From the NCBI GenBank assembly GCA_006538405.1, contig BJKQ01000003.1, positions 3,162,001 through 3,226,000 on the forward strand: a DNA stretch of 64,000 bases, written 5' to 3'. The notes under the pieces are model-generated. The model worked only from the letters and a program-made list of their open reading frames with translations, was not told the DNA's origin and made no database searches. Positions 23,428-33,314 of the stretch are shown in pieces (position 1 is the first letter of the stretch; the number at the start of each line of letters is the position of its first letter). The stretch comes from Hansfordia pulvinata (Eukaryota > Ascomycota > Sordariomycetes > Xylariales). The position numbers and the translations under genes were made by a program.

Positions 23428-25336
23428 ATGGACGAGGCATTCCTGAGCGACTCGTACCGCAAGATCCGGCAGGCGGTCCGGGACGCTACCGATGCAACCA
23501 CCGCCACCGACAGCAACGGCGACGCCCTTGCGCCCACGCTGCCGTCCCAAGAAGCCCTGGCGGCAGCGCGCGCGTCCCTGCCCAAGGCCACACAGCAGGG
23601 GGAAGAGGCGTCAGTGGCAGCGGACTGGCTTTCCGGCCGCGGGCCCGAGGCGACCCTGGCGCATCTGGTGGGCGACTTGGCGCCGGCGCTCAACGGGCAG
23701 AACCTGGGCGGCCGCTACTTCGGCTTCGTCACGGGGTCCGTCCTGCCCGTCGCCGAGGCCGCCGACAACCTCGTCTCGGCCTTTGACCAGAACGTCCAGG
23801 TCCACCTGCCCCGCCAGACCATCGCCACCGAGGTCGAGGACGCCGCCCTGCGCATGCTGGCCTCCCTCCTCGAGCTGGACGGCCAGGATGGCGGTGACGG
23901 TGGCTGCACGTGGGGCGGGCGCACCTTCACCACCGGCGCCACTGCCAGCAACGTCCTCGGCCTGGCCTGCGGGCGAGAGGCCGTCATCGCCGCCCGCCTG
24001 CCCCCGCCGACGACAGCGATCGCGGCAGCGGAGGCAGCCCCCCCGCCGGGGTCGGCGAGCTGGGCCTGCTGGGCGCGGCCGCGCGCGCCGGCGTCCGCGG
24101 CGTCCAGGTCCTCAGCAGCATGGCTCACAGCTCGCTGTACAAGGCGGCCGCCGTCGCCGGGATCGGCAGGGCCTCGGTCAGGGACGTCTCCCGGGGTGGC
24201 GACGAGCCCTGGCGCCTGGACCTGGACGCGGTCGAGCGCGAGCTGGAGCGCGCCGAGGGCGAGGGTGGACGACCATCGTCGCCGTCAGCGCCGGCGAGGT
24301 CAACACGGGCCGCTTCGCCCTCGACGGCCTCGCCGAAATGCGCCGTCTGCGGGCGCTGGCTGACCGGTACCGGGCATGGATCCATGTTGACGGGGGTAAG
24401 TTCTTATCATTTCCGTCCTCTCCCACCCCCCCCCCCCCCCCCCCCCAAAATAAAAAATCCGACAAACTCCGAGAGACACCTGGAGACTGACGACGGGTGG
24501 ACGCAGCTTTTGGCATCTTCTACAGAGTGCTGCCGCAAACGAACGAATTCTCGCGGCTGCGCGAGGTCGCTGCCGGTCTCGAACTAGCCGACAGCATCAC
24601 TGTCGACGGCCATAAACTGCTCAACGTGGTACGTACATACGATATATGACTCCCCATGTGGCCTCCCCCTATTTTCCAATCACCCCTACCCTACTCCCCT
24701 CACCGCCACCACAGCAAGAGGCACAAAAGCTGACCTTTTGGCCCCCTACAGCCTTACGACAACGGCATCTTCTTCACCCGCCACGCCAGCACCCTGACCA
24801 GCGTGTGCCAGAACCCCAACGCCGCCTACCTGTCCGGCGGCGGCGGGCCTGACGACGGGATCCAGAGCCCGCTGAACGTGGGGCTCGAAAACTCGCGCCG
24901 CTTCCGCGCTCTGCCCGCCTACGCCGTGCTCGTCAGCGAGGGCCGCCCGGGCGTCGCCGCCATGCTGGCCCGCATGGTCCGGTGCTCGCGCGCCGTCGCC
25001 GCCGCCGTCCGGGACTCGCCACACTACGAGCTCCTCGTCGGCGAGGGGGGGGGAGGAGGGGATGATGATGAGCAGCATCGGCAACGGCGGGGCGACAGAG
25101 AAGACGGGGACGTCGGCATGATCGTGCTCTTCCGCGCCCGCGACGACGCCCTCAACGAGTCGCTGGTCACCCGCATCCACGCCGGCCGCCAGTGGTACGC
25201 CAGCGGGACCCGGTGGCGTGGCGCCCCGGCTTGCCGCGTCGCCGTCGCCAGCTGGCGCGTCGACGCCGCCCGCGACGCCGAGGTCGTGCGCCGCAGCCTC
25301 GAGGACATGGCCCGCGACCACGCCGAGGGCAGGTAG
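23428..25336 (+). CDS. Group II PLP-dependent amino-acid decarboxylase (two apparent frameshifts)
   Basis: Fold-type I pyridoxal-phosphate decarboxylase related to aromatic-amino-acid, diaminobutyrate and glutamate decarboxylases. Exons 23428..24395, 24507..24628 and 24752..25336, with donors GTAAGT and GTACGT and good acceptors. Evidence includes RYFGFVTGS near residue 95, the substrate/PLP region GATASN, the aspartate that contacts the pyridine ring in HVDGAFG (rebuilt exactly by splicing), the Schiff-base lysine in DSITVDGHKLLNV, and NSRRFRALPAYAVL near the C-terminus. One base must be restored at 24038-24044 (C7) and one at 24263-24265 (GGG, giving GWTTIVAVSAGEVNTG). The corrected product is 558 aa, about the family length. 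Substrate not predictable. It follows the MOSC-reductase on the same strand after 1.8 kb. A low-complexity Gly/Asp insert lies near residue 460. Confidence 0.9.
24426..24446 (+). repeat. C21 homopolymer in decarboxylase intron 1
   Basis: Twenty-one C within the intron 24396-24506. Confidence 0.9.
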
Positions 25337-25951
25337 GACTAGGTGGGTGGAGAAGGGCAGGGAAGACCAGAAAGAAGGAAAGAAGAGCATTAGGAGCGAG
25401 AGACGGGCGCGCCCGCGCGATAGGCCTAACCTCGTCACTTGATCGCGCACTGGTTCAACTTCCACATGAGGTCGCCTGTCGAGCCAAAGCTGCGAGACAG
25501 TTTATCGGGACCTGGAAAGGTGACGAGGGTCATAAATACTGCTTGTTGAAGGAAGCTTCTGCGGGGCGTAATTGCATGGTAAGGCTGGGCCTCCAGAGGA
25601 TCAATGCCTTGGGCCCTGAGCGAGGGCCTGTTAGCCGCGCGGTTCAACACGGACTCGGCTCTGCCTGCCTGCGTTAGATGCGGCTTGTGTCGTGTTCCAC
25701 AGAGGAGGGCGGAGAACAAGCTTCTCATTTGATCTCAGATAGCACTAGCACGAGTGTCAATGCAAACGATGAATGCGTGAAACAGACATAAATATTACTT
25801 CTTCACCTGACTTGTGCTGAGCGATAGCCCTTTTCAGGACCTTGGTCCTCGAAATCGTCTCATCATTGTACCCATTCAAAGCATCATCGAGTTACACAAG
25901 GTTGCTATTTCTCTCAGTGACCGTGATCGTCGCCTTTGGTCAATTCTAGGA
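25337..25951. other. Intergenic, 0.6 kb
   Basis: Lies between the convergent decarboxylase and small secreted protein genes; presumably both 3'UTRs. Nothing else recognised. Confidence 0.5.
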
Positions 25952-26230
25952 CTACTCAATTAACAAATAATGGACCTGCTCTGGGAGCAACTGCATATCA
26001 GTGCTGCTTTGAAACGTATGGTGGCCCACTCGGAGTTTCTCTCCGTCATTCGACCAGAACACCACTTGGTAGTCACCCTCCAACGCTAGGATTTTTGTGG
26101 ATTTATCGGCTTCGTGCGTGCCAAATCGGCGAAATTCTTTCGGTTCATATGTGTAAGTAACAAGGCTCCAGTCAGCGGCGACACGACTGGCGGCGATGGA
26201 GGAGAAGGCGAGGAACGAGAGAGAAACCAT
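25952..26230 (-). CDS. Small secreted protein, 92 aa
   Basis: Single exon with ATG at 26228-26230. The N-terminus MVSLSFLAFSSIAASRVAA looks like a signal peptide, leaving about 73 mature residues with no Cys and an alternation of hydrophobic and charged residues (SLVTYTY, YQVVFWSND) suggestive of a small beta-rich domain. No family recognised. TTATATATAA at 26365-26374, about 135 bp upstream, supports a real promoter. It lies in the block of secreted and metabolic genes. It could be a chance frame or the first part of a longer spliced gene, but signal peptide plus TATA box argue for a gene. Confidence 0.55.
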   Translation of the reverse strand: MVSLSFLAFSSIAASRVAADWSLVTYTYEPKEFRRFGTHEADKSTKILALEGDYQVVFWSNDGEKLRVGHHTFQSSTDMQLLPEQVHYLLIE

Positions 26231-27544
26231 GATGCGAAGTTTTACTGCTTTTCCCTTCTCTGGAATGGGAATCGTGGTGCCAGCAAGGATAGGTTAATGA
26301 GAATAGTGAAGACTTGGTCCTGTTGTTACATACGGATGGCGGGCTGCCAGTCCTGTTGCTTAGATTATATATAAGCTCTCAACAAGGGGCTATGAGCGTT
26401 GAGCTGATGCTGAAGCACTATAATTAGCAAGGCCGAGGTCTAGGTGGCCTGCCCGGCAGGGTTCCTCGACGATTGCCCAGCCGCGCCTTCTGTCGACGGG
26501 AAAAGCTGCCGCTTCAAGTCGCACGGTCTTTTTGACATCCAGTTCCGCGCTGAATAGGTGGGGCCCCAAGATCCATCTCGCCCCGCGAGAGCTCTGCAAC
26601 TCGGCCAAACCAACAGCTAAAGACCTAAGCTGACATCAGCTGAATGGAGGTCACCATCATATCAGCGGCTGACTCGCCACCGTGCCAATCCCGCGGGCAA
26701 ACCCTGGCGGCACTGCGTCTCGATATAGACACCGTGCAGGCCTCAAAGGAAGACCTGGGCAAACCCGCCGCCCGGCTGCGATACCGGAAGGCATCTTGGT
26801 CTTCTGGGCCCGGTGTCATGGTCCGTTTCGCCAGAGGGCCTCTTTCCTATGGTACTCAAAAAACACAGTGCAGAAGAGAGATAGAAAGAGACACACGCGA
26901 AGGGGTTAGGGAGAACGCTCGTGCGCATGATGTCAATCAGTTTGTAGGTCTATCAGTCTAAACTGATGTTGTGTGTGCTGTCTTTGTCGATTGTCCTATC
27001 CTTCTTTCGTGCCACCCGCTGACGCTTAGAACCACTGTGACCTCTCCTGAAGAAGCGCAGGATGCCTTGTGACCGACACAGAAGCTGCTCTGGCTGCACA
27101 ACCGTAGCTCCTGCCTTCTGCCTTCAACACACACACACAGCCCTGGAGCGGGCCATGTCCTTACGACAGGCTGGATGACTAAAGCACCTTTTCAAATTAA
27201 CTACCAAGGTACCTATGGTACTCACAGGAGGCTTATCCATCTTTCATCTCCCAATCGCACAGCTCAAAAATGACAATCCGCAAGATCTCCTGTCTGAGAA
27301 GGACGCTCCAGCCTCCGCCATCGCGATATCACCACGCCGCGGCATCCACCCCTCTACCCCTGCGATGCCGAAGTTCACTAACCTGATTCTATCATATAAA
27401 TTCATGCCATCGAGACGCCCAGAACTCCAAGGCAGAGAGTCCGCAAACGCGTCGTCTCACCACATTTTCGGAATCTCCACGGTTCCGTGAAACTGACCTA
27501 TCAGTCTCTCCAGCACACACACCCTCGCCGGCCGTACTCCAGAC
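26231..27544. other. Intergenic, 1.3 kb
   Basis: Carries the TATA element (26365-26374) of the 92-aa secreted protein, a short (CA)n at about 27127-27140 and one AGGTACCT (27207-27214). No gene supported. Confidence 0.5.
26365..26374 (-). promoter_or_regulatory. TATA box of the 92-aa secreted protein gene
   Basis: TTATATATAA about 135 bp upstream of the start codon at 26230. Confidence 0.5.
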
Positions 27545-28693
27545 TCAGACAGCACTCTTCTTCTTCCGCCTCGTCGCCCTGATGACCATGGGCACGATGG
27601 CGGCGTTGGGCGTGTCGGCCGGGACCGGCTCCCCCGCCGTCTCCGGCGAAGCCACGACCTCGAGCACCTGCAGCGTCGTGGTGTGCCCCACCATCAGGAG
27701 CACGCTGAGGTCTTTGTACCCGTCCGCCTCGAAAACGTGGTCCAGCCACCGGGCCCCGCGCTCCATACGCTCCGGCCTGCTCTCGGCCCCGAGCGCGCTG
27801 AGCCCGTCCTCCTCGCCGAAGCCCTCCGCGAAGACGAACGGCAGCCGCTGCCCCAGCTCCCGCCGCAGCCGCGCGATAAACCGCTCCAGCTGGCTCCTGG
27901 CCACGCGCCGCTGCCAAGGCTTCCCCGTCGCGCGGCTGCGCAGCTCGTCGAACATGGTCGCCTCGCGGAAGGCCCCCAGCGGCCAAAGGCGTACGACACG
28001 GTTTGGACGACGCGCCGCATCGGGCTGACGGCGAAGTCCTGCGGGGGCGGCGCGCGCAGGCGCTCCACCTGCTCCCGGAATCGCCGCCCCTGCTCCCGCG
28101 CCACCCGGATGCCGTCCTCCGTGAGCAGGTCGTCGGTGAACCCGTCCGGCTCCGTCCTCGTCGCCCCCGCGTTGCCGTCGCCGCCGTTGTCGACAAACGG
28201 GTGCGTGTTGTGGTAGGCCTGCCCGTGCCGCATCGCGTACACGAGCTTCCACCGCTCGTCGTCGGGGGCCTGCCGGTTGAGCCTGTCCACGTAGTGGCCA
28301 AGCTGCTCCCATTTCGTGTCGCCCTCGGGGCGATACCCGGGGACGCCGTCGTAAGCCAGCTCTTCGTTGATCCAAAGCGTGTCGGACCCGGTCTGTGGTT
28401 CGTGGGGGAGGGGCCGTTGGCCACGCCCTTGAAGTTAGTCTGGCTACCGGCTGCTGCTGTCTAGGCTTGGGCGGTTGTGCCCCATGCTGCTGGGCTCAAC
28501 TTACCTTGCGGTTCTCGGGGGTGATTTTGAAGAACTCTTTCATATGGAGGTAGTCCCATTCTGCATGGGGCCGCGAGGGTTTGGTGTATACCCCTCTCTT
28601 CTCCGAGTGGCCCAAGTAATGACCGCCGCCGCTTGGCAGCGAATTCACCAGCTGAAGAAGGACCGCGACAGGCAGTAAGGAATGGACTCTCAT
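27545..28693 (-). CDS. Secreted histidine phosphatase (phosphoglycerate mutase-like; one apparent frameshift)
   Basis: Histidine-phosphatase superfamily, branch 1. Exons 28505..28693 and 27545..28392 flank a 112-bp intron (GTAAGT donor, GACTAAC branch, CCACAG acceptor, phase 0). Residues 1-18 (MRVHSLLPVAVLLQLVNS) form a signal peptide, so the enzyme is probably secreted or vacuolar. The catalytic RHG is in VYAMRHGQAYHN, the second Arg in SPMRRVVQT, and the second His in LMVGHTTTLQV; the proton-donor region lies around REATMFDELR. One base must be restored at the C5 run 27973-27977 (giving RWGAFREATMFDELR); the product is then 345 aa. Broad-specificity phosphatase is the safest call. A TATAAATG at 28796-28803 lies about 105 bp upstream. 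The C-terminus is basic (RATRRKKKSAV). Confidence 0.88.
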
Positions 28694-28795
28694 CTTGGCG
28701 GCGGCAGGTCTTCACCCAACCCAATCACTTCACGTGCTGATATGCCACAGGAAGAGAACATGAGTTGCAGAGGTTGGGGGGCGGGGAAGGACTTG

Positions 28796-28803
28796 CATTT
28801 ATA
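28796..28803 (-). promoter_or_regulatory. TATA-like element of the histidine phosphatase gene
   Basis: TATAAATG on the minus strand about 105 bp upstream of the start codon at 28693. Confidence 0.4.
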
Positions 28804-29003
28804 ACTTCATATCTCACATGGAAACCCACGAACCGGCGACTGGCAACCGACCCCCAGCTAGTGAAAGTGTGGCAATGGCATGCTCGATTCTCGAGGCATC
28901 TCGCTATGGTTCATGACCGGGTGTCATGCTCCACCTGGCGGGGTTCTAGAGATAGGCAATACACCAAGGCAGACTTCGGCAGGTCGCGACGGGAAAGTCC
29001 GAG

Positions 29004-29235
29004 CCAAGACCACTGAAAGCCGAGTGGCGATGCACCCTTCCACGTCCACCAACAAGCACCTTACGTGAAGCGGCAGGGCGCGTCGGCAGCTGCCCGAATA
29101 AGACGCTACTAACCTCAGACCAGAATACTGATAGCCATGTGGCAACGCCCCATCCTGCGTCCACCGACAAGCATCCTCACGCAACGCGGAAGGGCGCGTC
29201 GGGAGCAATCTAAATAAGACCCTACCAACCTCAGA
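29004..29235. repeat. Diverged tandem duplication, two copies of about 115 bp
   Basis: Copy 1 (about 29004-29119) and copy 2 (about 29120-29235) align over their whole length, sharing TCCACC.ACAAGCA, AGGGCGCGTCGG, AATAAGAC and AACCTCAGA in the same order. By eye they are roughly three-quarters identical. They do not form a coding frame and no terminal repeats of a transposon were seen. Confidence 0.7.
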
Positions 29236-29811
29236 ATGGGGAACCGCTTTGAGGCTTGCCTCTGCAAAGTTAGCCCTGTCGACTGCGACCTTGACTGTTT
29301 GGCACCTTAGCCGAGGCTCCCGGTGTTGACCTGAAGCTAGAACAACTCACACTGACAGGTGGGGCTGCCCACCAAGCCGGGCGCGCCGAGAACTGCCAAC
29401 GGCAGGCCCCGCCCTCCCAGCAAGTTTGAAAATGGCGACGTGCAGCCTCTACTGAGAAGAAGGCAAAGACGGAACCAAAAGGCATCAAAGGTTGATATGC
29501 CGGGTACGGGCGATAGAACAGTCTGTCTGCAAGATTGGACACGTACCTGCTATGTCTGACGGTCCAGCCACGCAACCCGGGTGTGACGGCCGAGGGCATA
29601 TGGAGTCTTTCAGACCCGGCATGCCGTCTGTCTGTCACATGTTTGCCCCATCTGTCAGGACTCAACAGTAGACCGGTCTCGATCGAAAAGAAGACCATGG
29701 GAGTCGTATGGTTTATTGCGAGGACTTTTAAGCCCGGTTGATATATTCGTCTATGAGCCGCCACGGGCAGCCGCCGCTGGGGGAGTAAGTTCAGTCACGT
29801 GGCAAGGGGAT

Positions 29812-29827
29812 CACTAGGTACCTAGTG
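29812..29827. repeat. Perfect 16-bp palindrome CACTAGGTACCTAGTG
   Basis: Self-complementary over 16 bases, with imperfect extension by GATCA on both sides. Its core AGGTACCT recurs in other intergenic regions of the window. Confidence 0.8.
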
Positions 29828-31545
29828 TGATCAGAAAAAAAGAAATGTAGAAAATCCACCGAGACTAGCAAGGCGATGCCTCCAAGACACCCACGTGACA
29901 AGCCGCCTGACATCCAGTCAAAGGGGAGTCGGGACCGCCGACGATCACAAATACCCTCGCCTCCCGAAGCCCTCGAAGCCCCCGACACAGTCGCACAGCC
30001 GCACTCAACACTCAAATAGGCAGTTGGAAGCTACCTATACCTATACATCACAGTCGCGTGCGTGGGTGGAGGTCGCGCAGCCGCAACTAACCACCTGACC
30101 GCGACGTCCGCTCCTGGTCTGCACGGCCTGGGGTGCCCCGGGTCGTAGTCGGGCCCCCGTGTAGCCCTGACACACTTGTTGCCGTGCGCGTGCCGTCGCC
30201 GTCGACATGAATGCTGGCGAGCCCTTACGGCAAGTGCGGCCGCATCTCTGTGCACCCACGGCCGGATTTTGGCCAGCAATCCGCGTGGCTCTCTGCTTCC
30301 AGATATATATATCGTAGGTAGATGTAGGTATGAATCATGAGGGGAGGGGGGCTGCAGCTCACTCTGGGCTTCATTTGCAGCAACGGCCACCCTTGGCAGC
30401 CGCCTTCGCCCCAGAGAAGGGCGCAATGGCCGTCAATGGCCGTTACCGACGCCGGGGCTGTGGGTGCAGTCCATGTCCATGTTCGAGTCGTGCGGTCTAG
30501 CATCTGGATTATGGAAGCGTTGCAGATAGGGCGCATTGAGTGCGGATCAACGCGAAGAGAAAGGGAAGAGCGCGGCTCGGAATGAAGAATGGGCTGCTGA
30601 GAGTGGGCTTGTGGATGGTGTTGGGTATTCTGCGCTGCGTGTGCAGATGTAGACTGGGCTTTACAGATCGATCACAGGAGTCCGCAGGCTGAGAGGACCC
30701 TGCAACGGCATACATCTGATGTCTCCCGGAGATGCCTTGTAGGGCTGATGCGGGACGTTGTCCTGCCCATAGCATGCATAACTACTGCCTACCTGACGAT
30801 TTGCACCGGGCTTATAGGCTCGGCTCGGCTCCCGAGACGTCTGTCAGAGCTCGCGATCGCTGAACGGGCGAGAGGTCGGGTGTCCTGTTTGCGCGGTAGG
30901 CTCGAAGCCCCGAACAAGGTGCGGTCGACGCATACTAGTTGGTAGGAATAGGACGATGATGCGGTGCGATAAGCCAGACGGGCAACGGGCCAGGGGCACC
31001 AATTGGCCATCCTCACCTCGATTTCCTGCTTCATTAGGTAGAATCTTGGTGAGGCAGACAATGAGACAGCAAAGCATCACTGCCCCAAATGGACATTCTC
31101 GAGAGAACAATCTGGGAAATCGAGATTGGGAGGAGTTGTCGGTATAATGGAAAGCACACAGAGGAAAGTTGCCTAAATTCACTGTCGGTGCTAGACGGTA
31201 CACTCAGTAATAAGTTGTTAGTGGCGGTCGTGCCGACGCCTGGCCAAAATAAAAGCACTGGCTCACAGTCACGCCCACAGCCCAGTGGAAGTGGTCAGGC
31301 TGGCAGAACCCCACGTCGCACGGCCTATTGCAGGACCCTTTTTTTTTTTTCCTCCGCCGTTCCCTCGCCCAGACTCTTCACCTCGCCGCCAAATCCTCAC
31401 CTTCATTATTCCCTGGACACCACCATTCGCAGCCACACCGCACCACAACACAGCCGCCTCTCGCAACATCGACCCGCCACCCTCGAGCTCCCATACAATT
31501 CCAATCCCCAGCGACGCAACATCCGAGAAGAAGAAGAAAAAAAAC

Positions 31546-31899
31546 ATGGCCCAAGGCTCCGCAATCAAGAAGCCGTCCGCCCCGACGGCCTCCTCATCCT
31601 CCTCCAAAAGCGGCGGCGGTGGCCGCCCCAACAAGCCCCAGCAGCCCAAGAAGGGCGCGCGCGTCTTCAAGTCCAAGAAGGGCGGCGCCGCCTCCCAGTC
31701 CGCCGACAAGCTGCGCCGCAAGCTCAACGCCGGCCTCGCCGCCCGCACCGAGAAGCTGCTGGGCGAGCGCGCCGGCCACCTCGAGATGCTGCGCGGCGGC
31801 AAGAAGGACTCCAAGGACGGAGGCAAGAAGGGGGGCGGCGCCGTATCTGACAGCAACAAGAAGGCGGAGCACAAGGGCGGCAGCCGCAAGTTCGGCTGA
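31546..31899 (+). CDS. Small basic nuclear/nucleolar-type protein, UPF0390 (DUF2462)-like
   Basis: Single exon, 117 aa, start at 31546 after an A-rich context (AAAAAACATGG). The N-terminus MAQGSAIKKPSAP, a Lys/Ser/Gly-rich first half, a short central helix (LRRKLNAGLAARTEKLLGER) and AGHLEMLRGGKK match the layout of the UPF0390 / Leydig-cell-tumour-10-kDa-like family. In that family a basic N-terminal stretch starting MAQG is followed by an 'L..R....AGHLE.L' helix. Members are small, very basic and presumed nuclear; the molecular role is not established. The leader 31330-31540 is rich in CACCAC and CT. An alternative upstream in-frame start is unlikely, because the preceding codons are pyrimidine-rich leader. 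Confidence 0.75.
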   Translation: MAQGSAIKKPSAPTASSSSSKSGGGGRPNKPQQPKKGARVFKSKKGGAASQSADKLRRKLNAGLAARTEKLLGERAGHLEMLRGGKKDSKDGGKKGGGAVSDSNKKAEHKGGSRKFG

Positions 31900-33314
31900 G
31901 GGTGCATATACACACCGCGCACGCATAGTACACACACACATGGCGAAGCGAGCTGAGGCGCACCCAGAACCAAGAGATCCGGCGACCGAGCATGCTCCCA
32001 ATCATTTTGATTTCCTCCCCGGCTCCTTCCTTGTCCAACAGTTCGGGGGTTTTCGCTCAGGAGGTCGGACCGCACAACCACCGACCCCCGACGGTCGATT
32101 TCCAACTGGCGTCCATCTTTTCGAGCCGCCATGCCAGCCACTGCACATCGCCCGGAGAGCTCCGGGCCAGGGGGCCCACCGACCACAGCCCAAGAGCCAG
32201 CCTGATGAGAACGAGGGGGACAGGTAGAGAACGAAACGAGACACTCGAGCCAGCGCGCAGACATCCCACGCGGAACGGCCCCGCAGCCCATATCCCGACA
32301 CGCCGATCATGTTTCTGCTCTATTCTGACGAGGGACCGCCTGGCCGGGCAGGATGGTCGGGCGCCGGGACGGTCCCGATCCGCCGAGGCACATGCGCCGC
32401 TCGTAGCCCGAAATACGGGATTACAGGGCCCTGCCGAACTCGGCCACATGTTCGGACTGCGCAATCAAGGGTCCACACCATTGTCCGTATTCTAGTTTGA
32501 GAACACGCCTCGTGTTTGCCGCTCCGATGCTCACAGCGCTTGAAGTTGTCGGACACTGGCGAGGTCCAGGGCCTCGATCTGAGGATGGCCGATGTCAGCT
32601 TCATATCACTCTGCGCTGGCATGAGGTCGTGGAAATGTGGATGACAAGTCCGCGTGACAAGTTTCGGTTTTTTGGACCTTGATAGACTGCTTGACTTCAC
32701 ATTGTGCAGGGTTGCTGTCTCGTCAAATGCTGAAAGAGTAACCCAGATTCTTTCGATCCTCCACATAACTTGAATGAATGAATAACGTCGCTGCTGGCCC
32801 CGCCAATAACCTTCGGACAGAAAAGTGCTCGAAGCATATGCAAGTGGTATCTCTCTCTATCAATGCGTCGTGCGCGCGTGTGTGTGCGACGTTTCCTTTG
32901 CTCAATAGCTCAGTCCGACCCAAGACAGATCACAACCAGAAACTCCGCAGTGAACAAAGCCCCGAAACGCCAGCATGAAATCAATGATCGTGATATGCCC
33001 TCCCCCAAAAACGCCTCGCGATTGCCGTATTATGCAATTTTAGGAAAAAGAGAAAAAAAGAGTAAAGAGACTACTCTGCCGTCAGGTCGTGATGCATCAT
33101 TAGGTATCCGTTCAAGACATGTAGGAAATATTCGTAATGGCCTCAATGGTCATCTTGAGGACGATAATCATGGCCGTCGCAGGACCAAGGGCGTCTGGTG
33201 GCCCGTTGGAATGCGTCTCGATGTGCGTGGGTGTAGATGTACATGCAAATATATGAGAAATTTGGATTAAGTGATGACATGTCGAAGCGCAGCCAGATCG
33301 TATGTCGTCGGGCA
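31900..33314. other. Intergenic, 1.4 kb
   Basis: Between the convergent UPF0390-type and CFEM-like genes. Presumably 3'UTRs and terminators. No other gene supported. Confidence 0.5.

Larger units (their letters stand above)
28694..31545. other. Intergenic, 2.85 kb
   Basis: No supported gene. It contains a diverged tandem duplication (29004-29235), a 16-bp perfect palindrome (29812-29827), several TAGGTA-type motifs (30030-30050, 30312-30330) and, at its right end, the promoter and CT-rich leader of the UPF0390-type gene. Confidence 0.5.
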
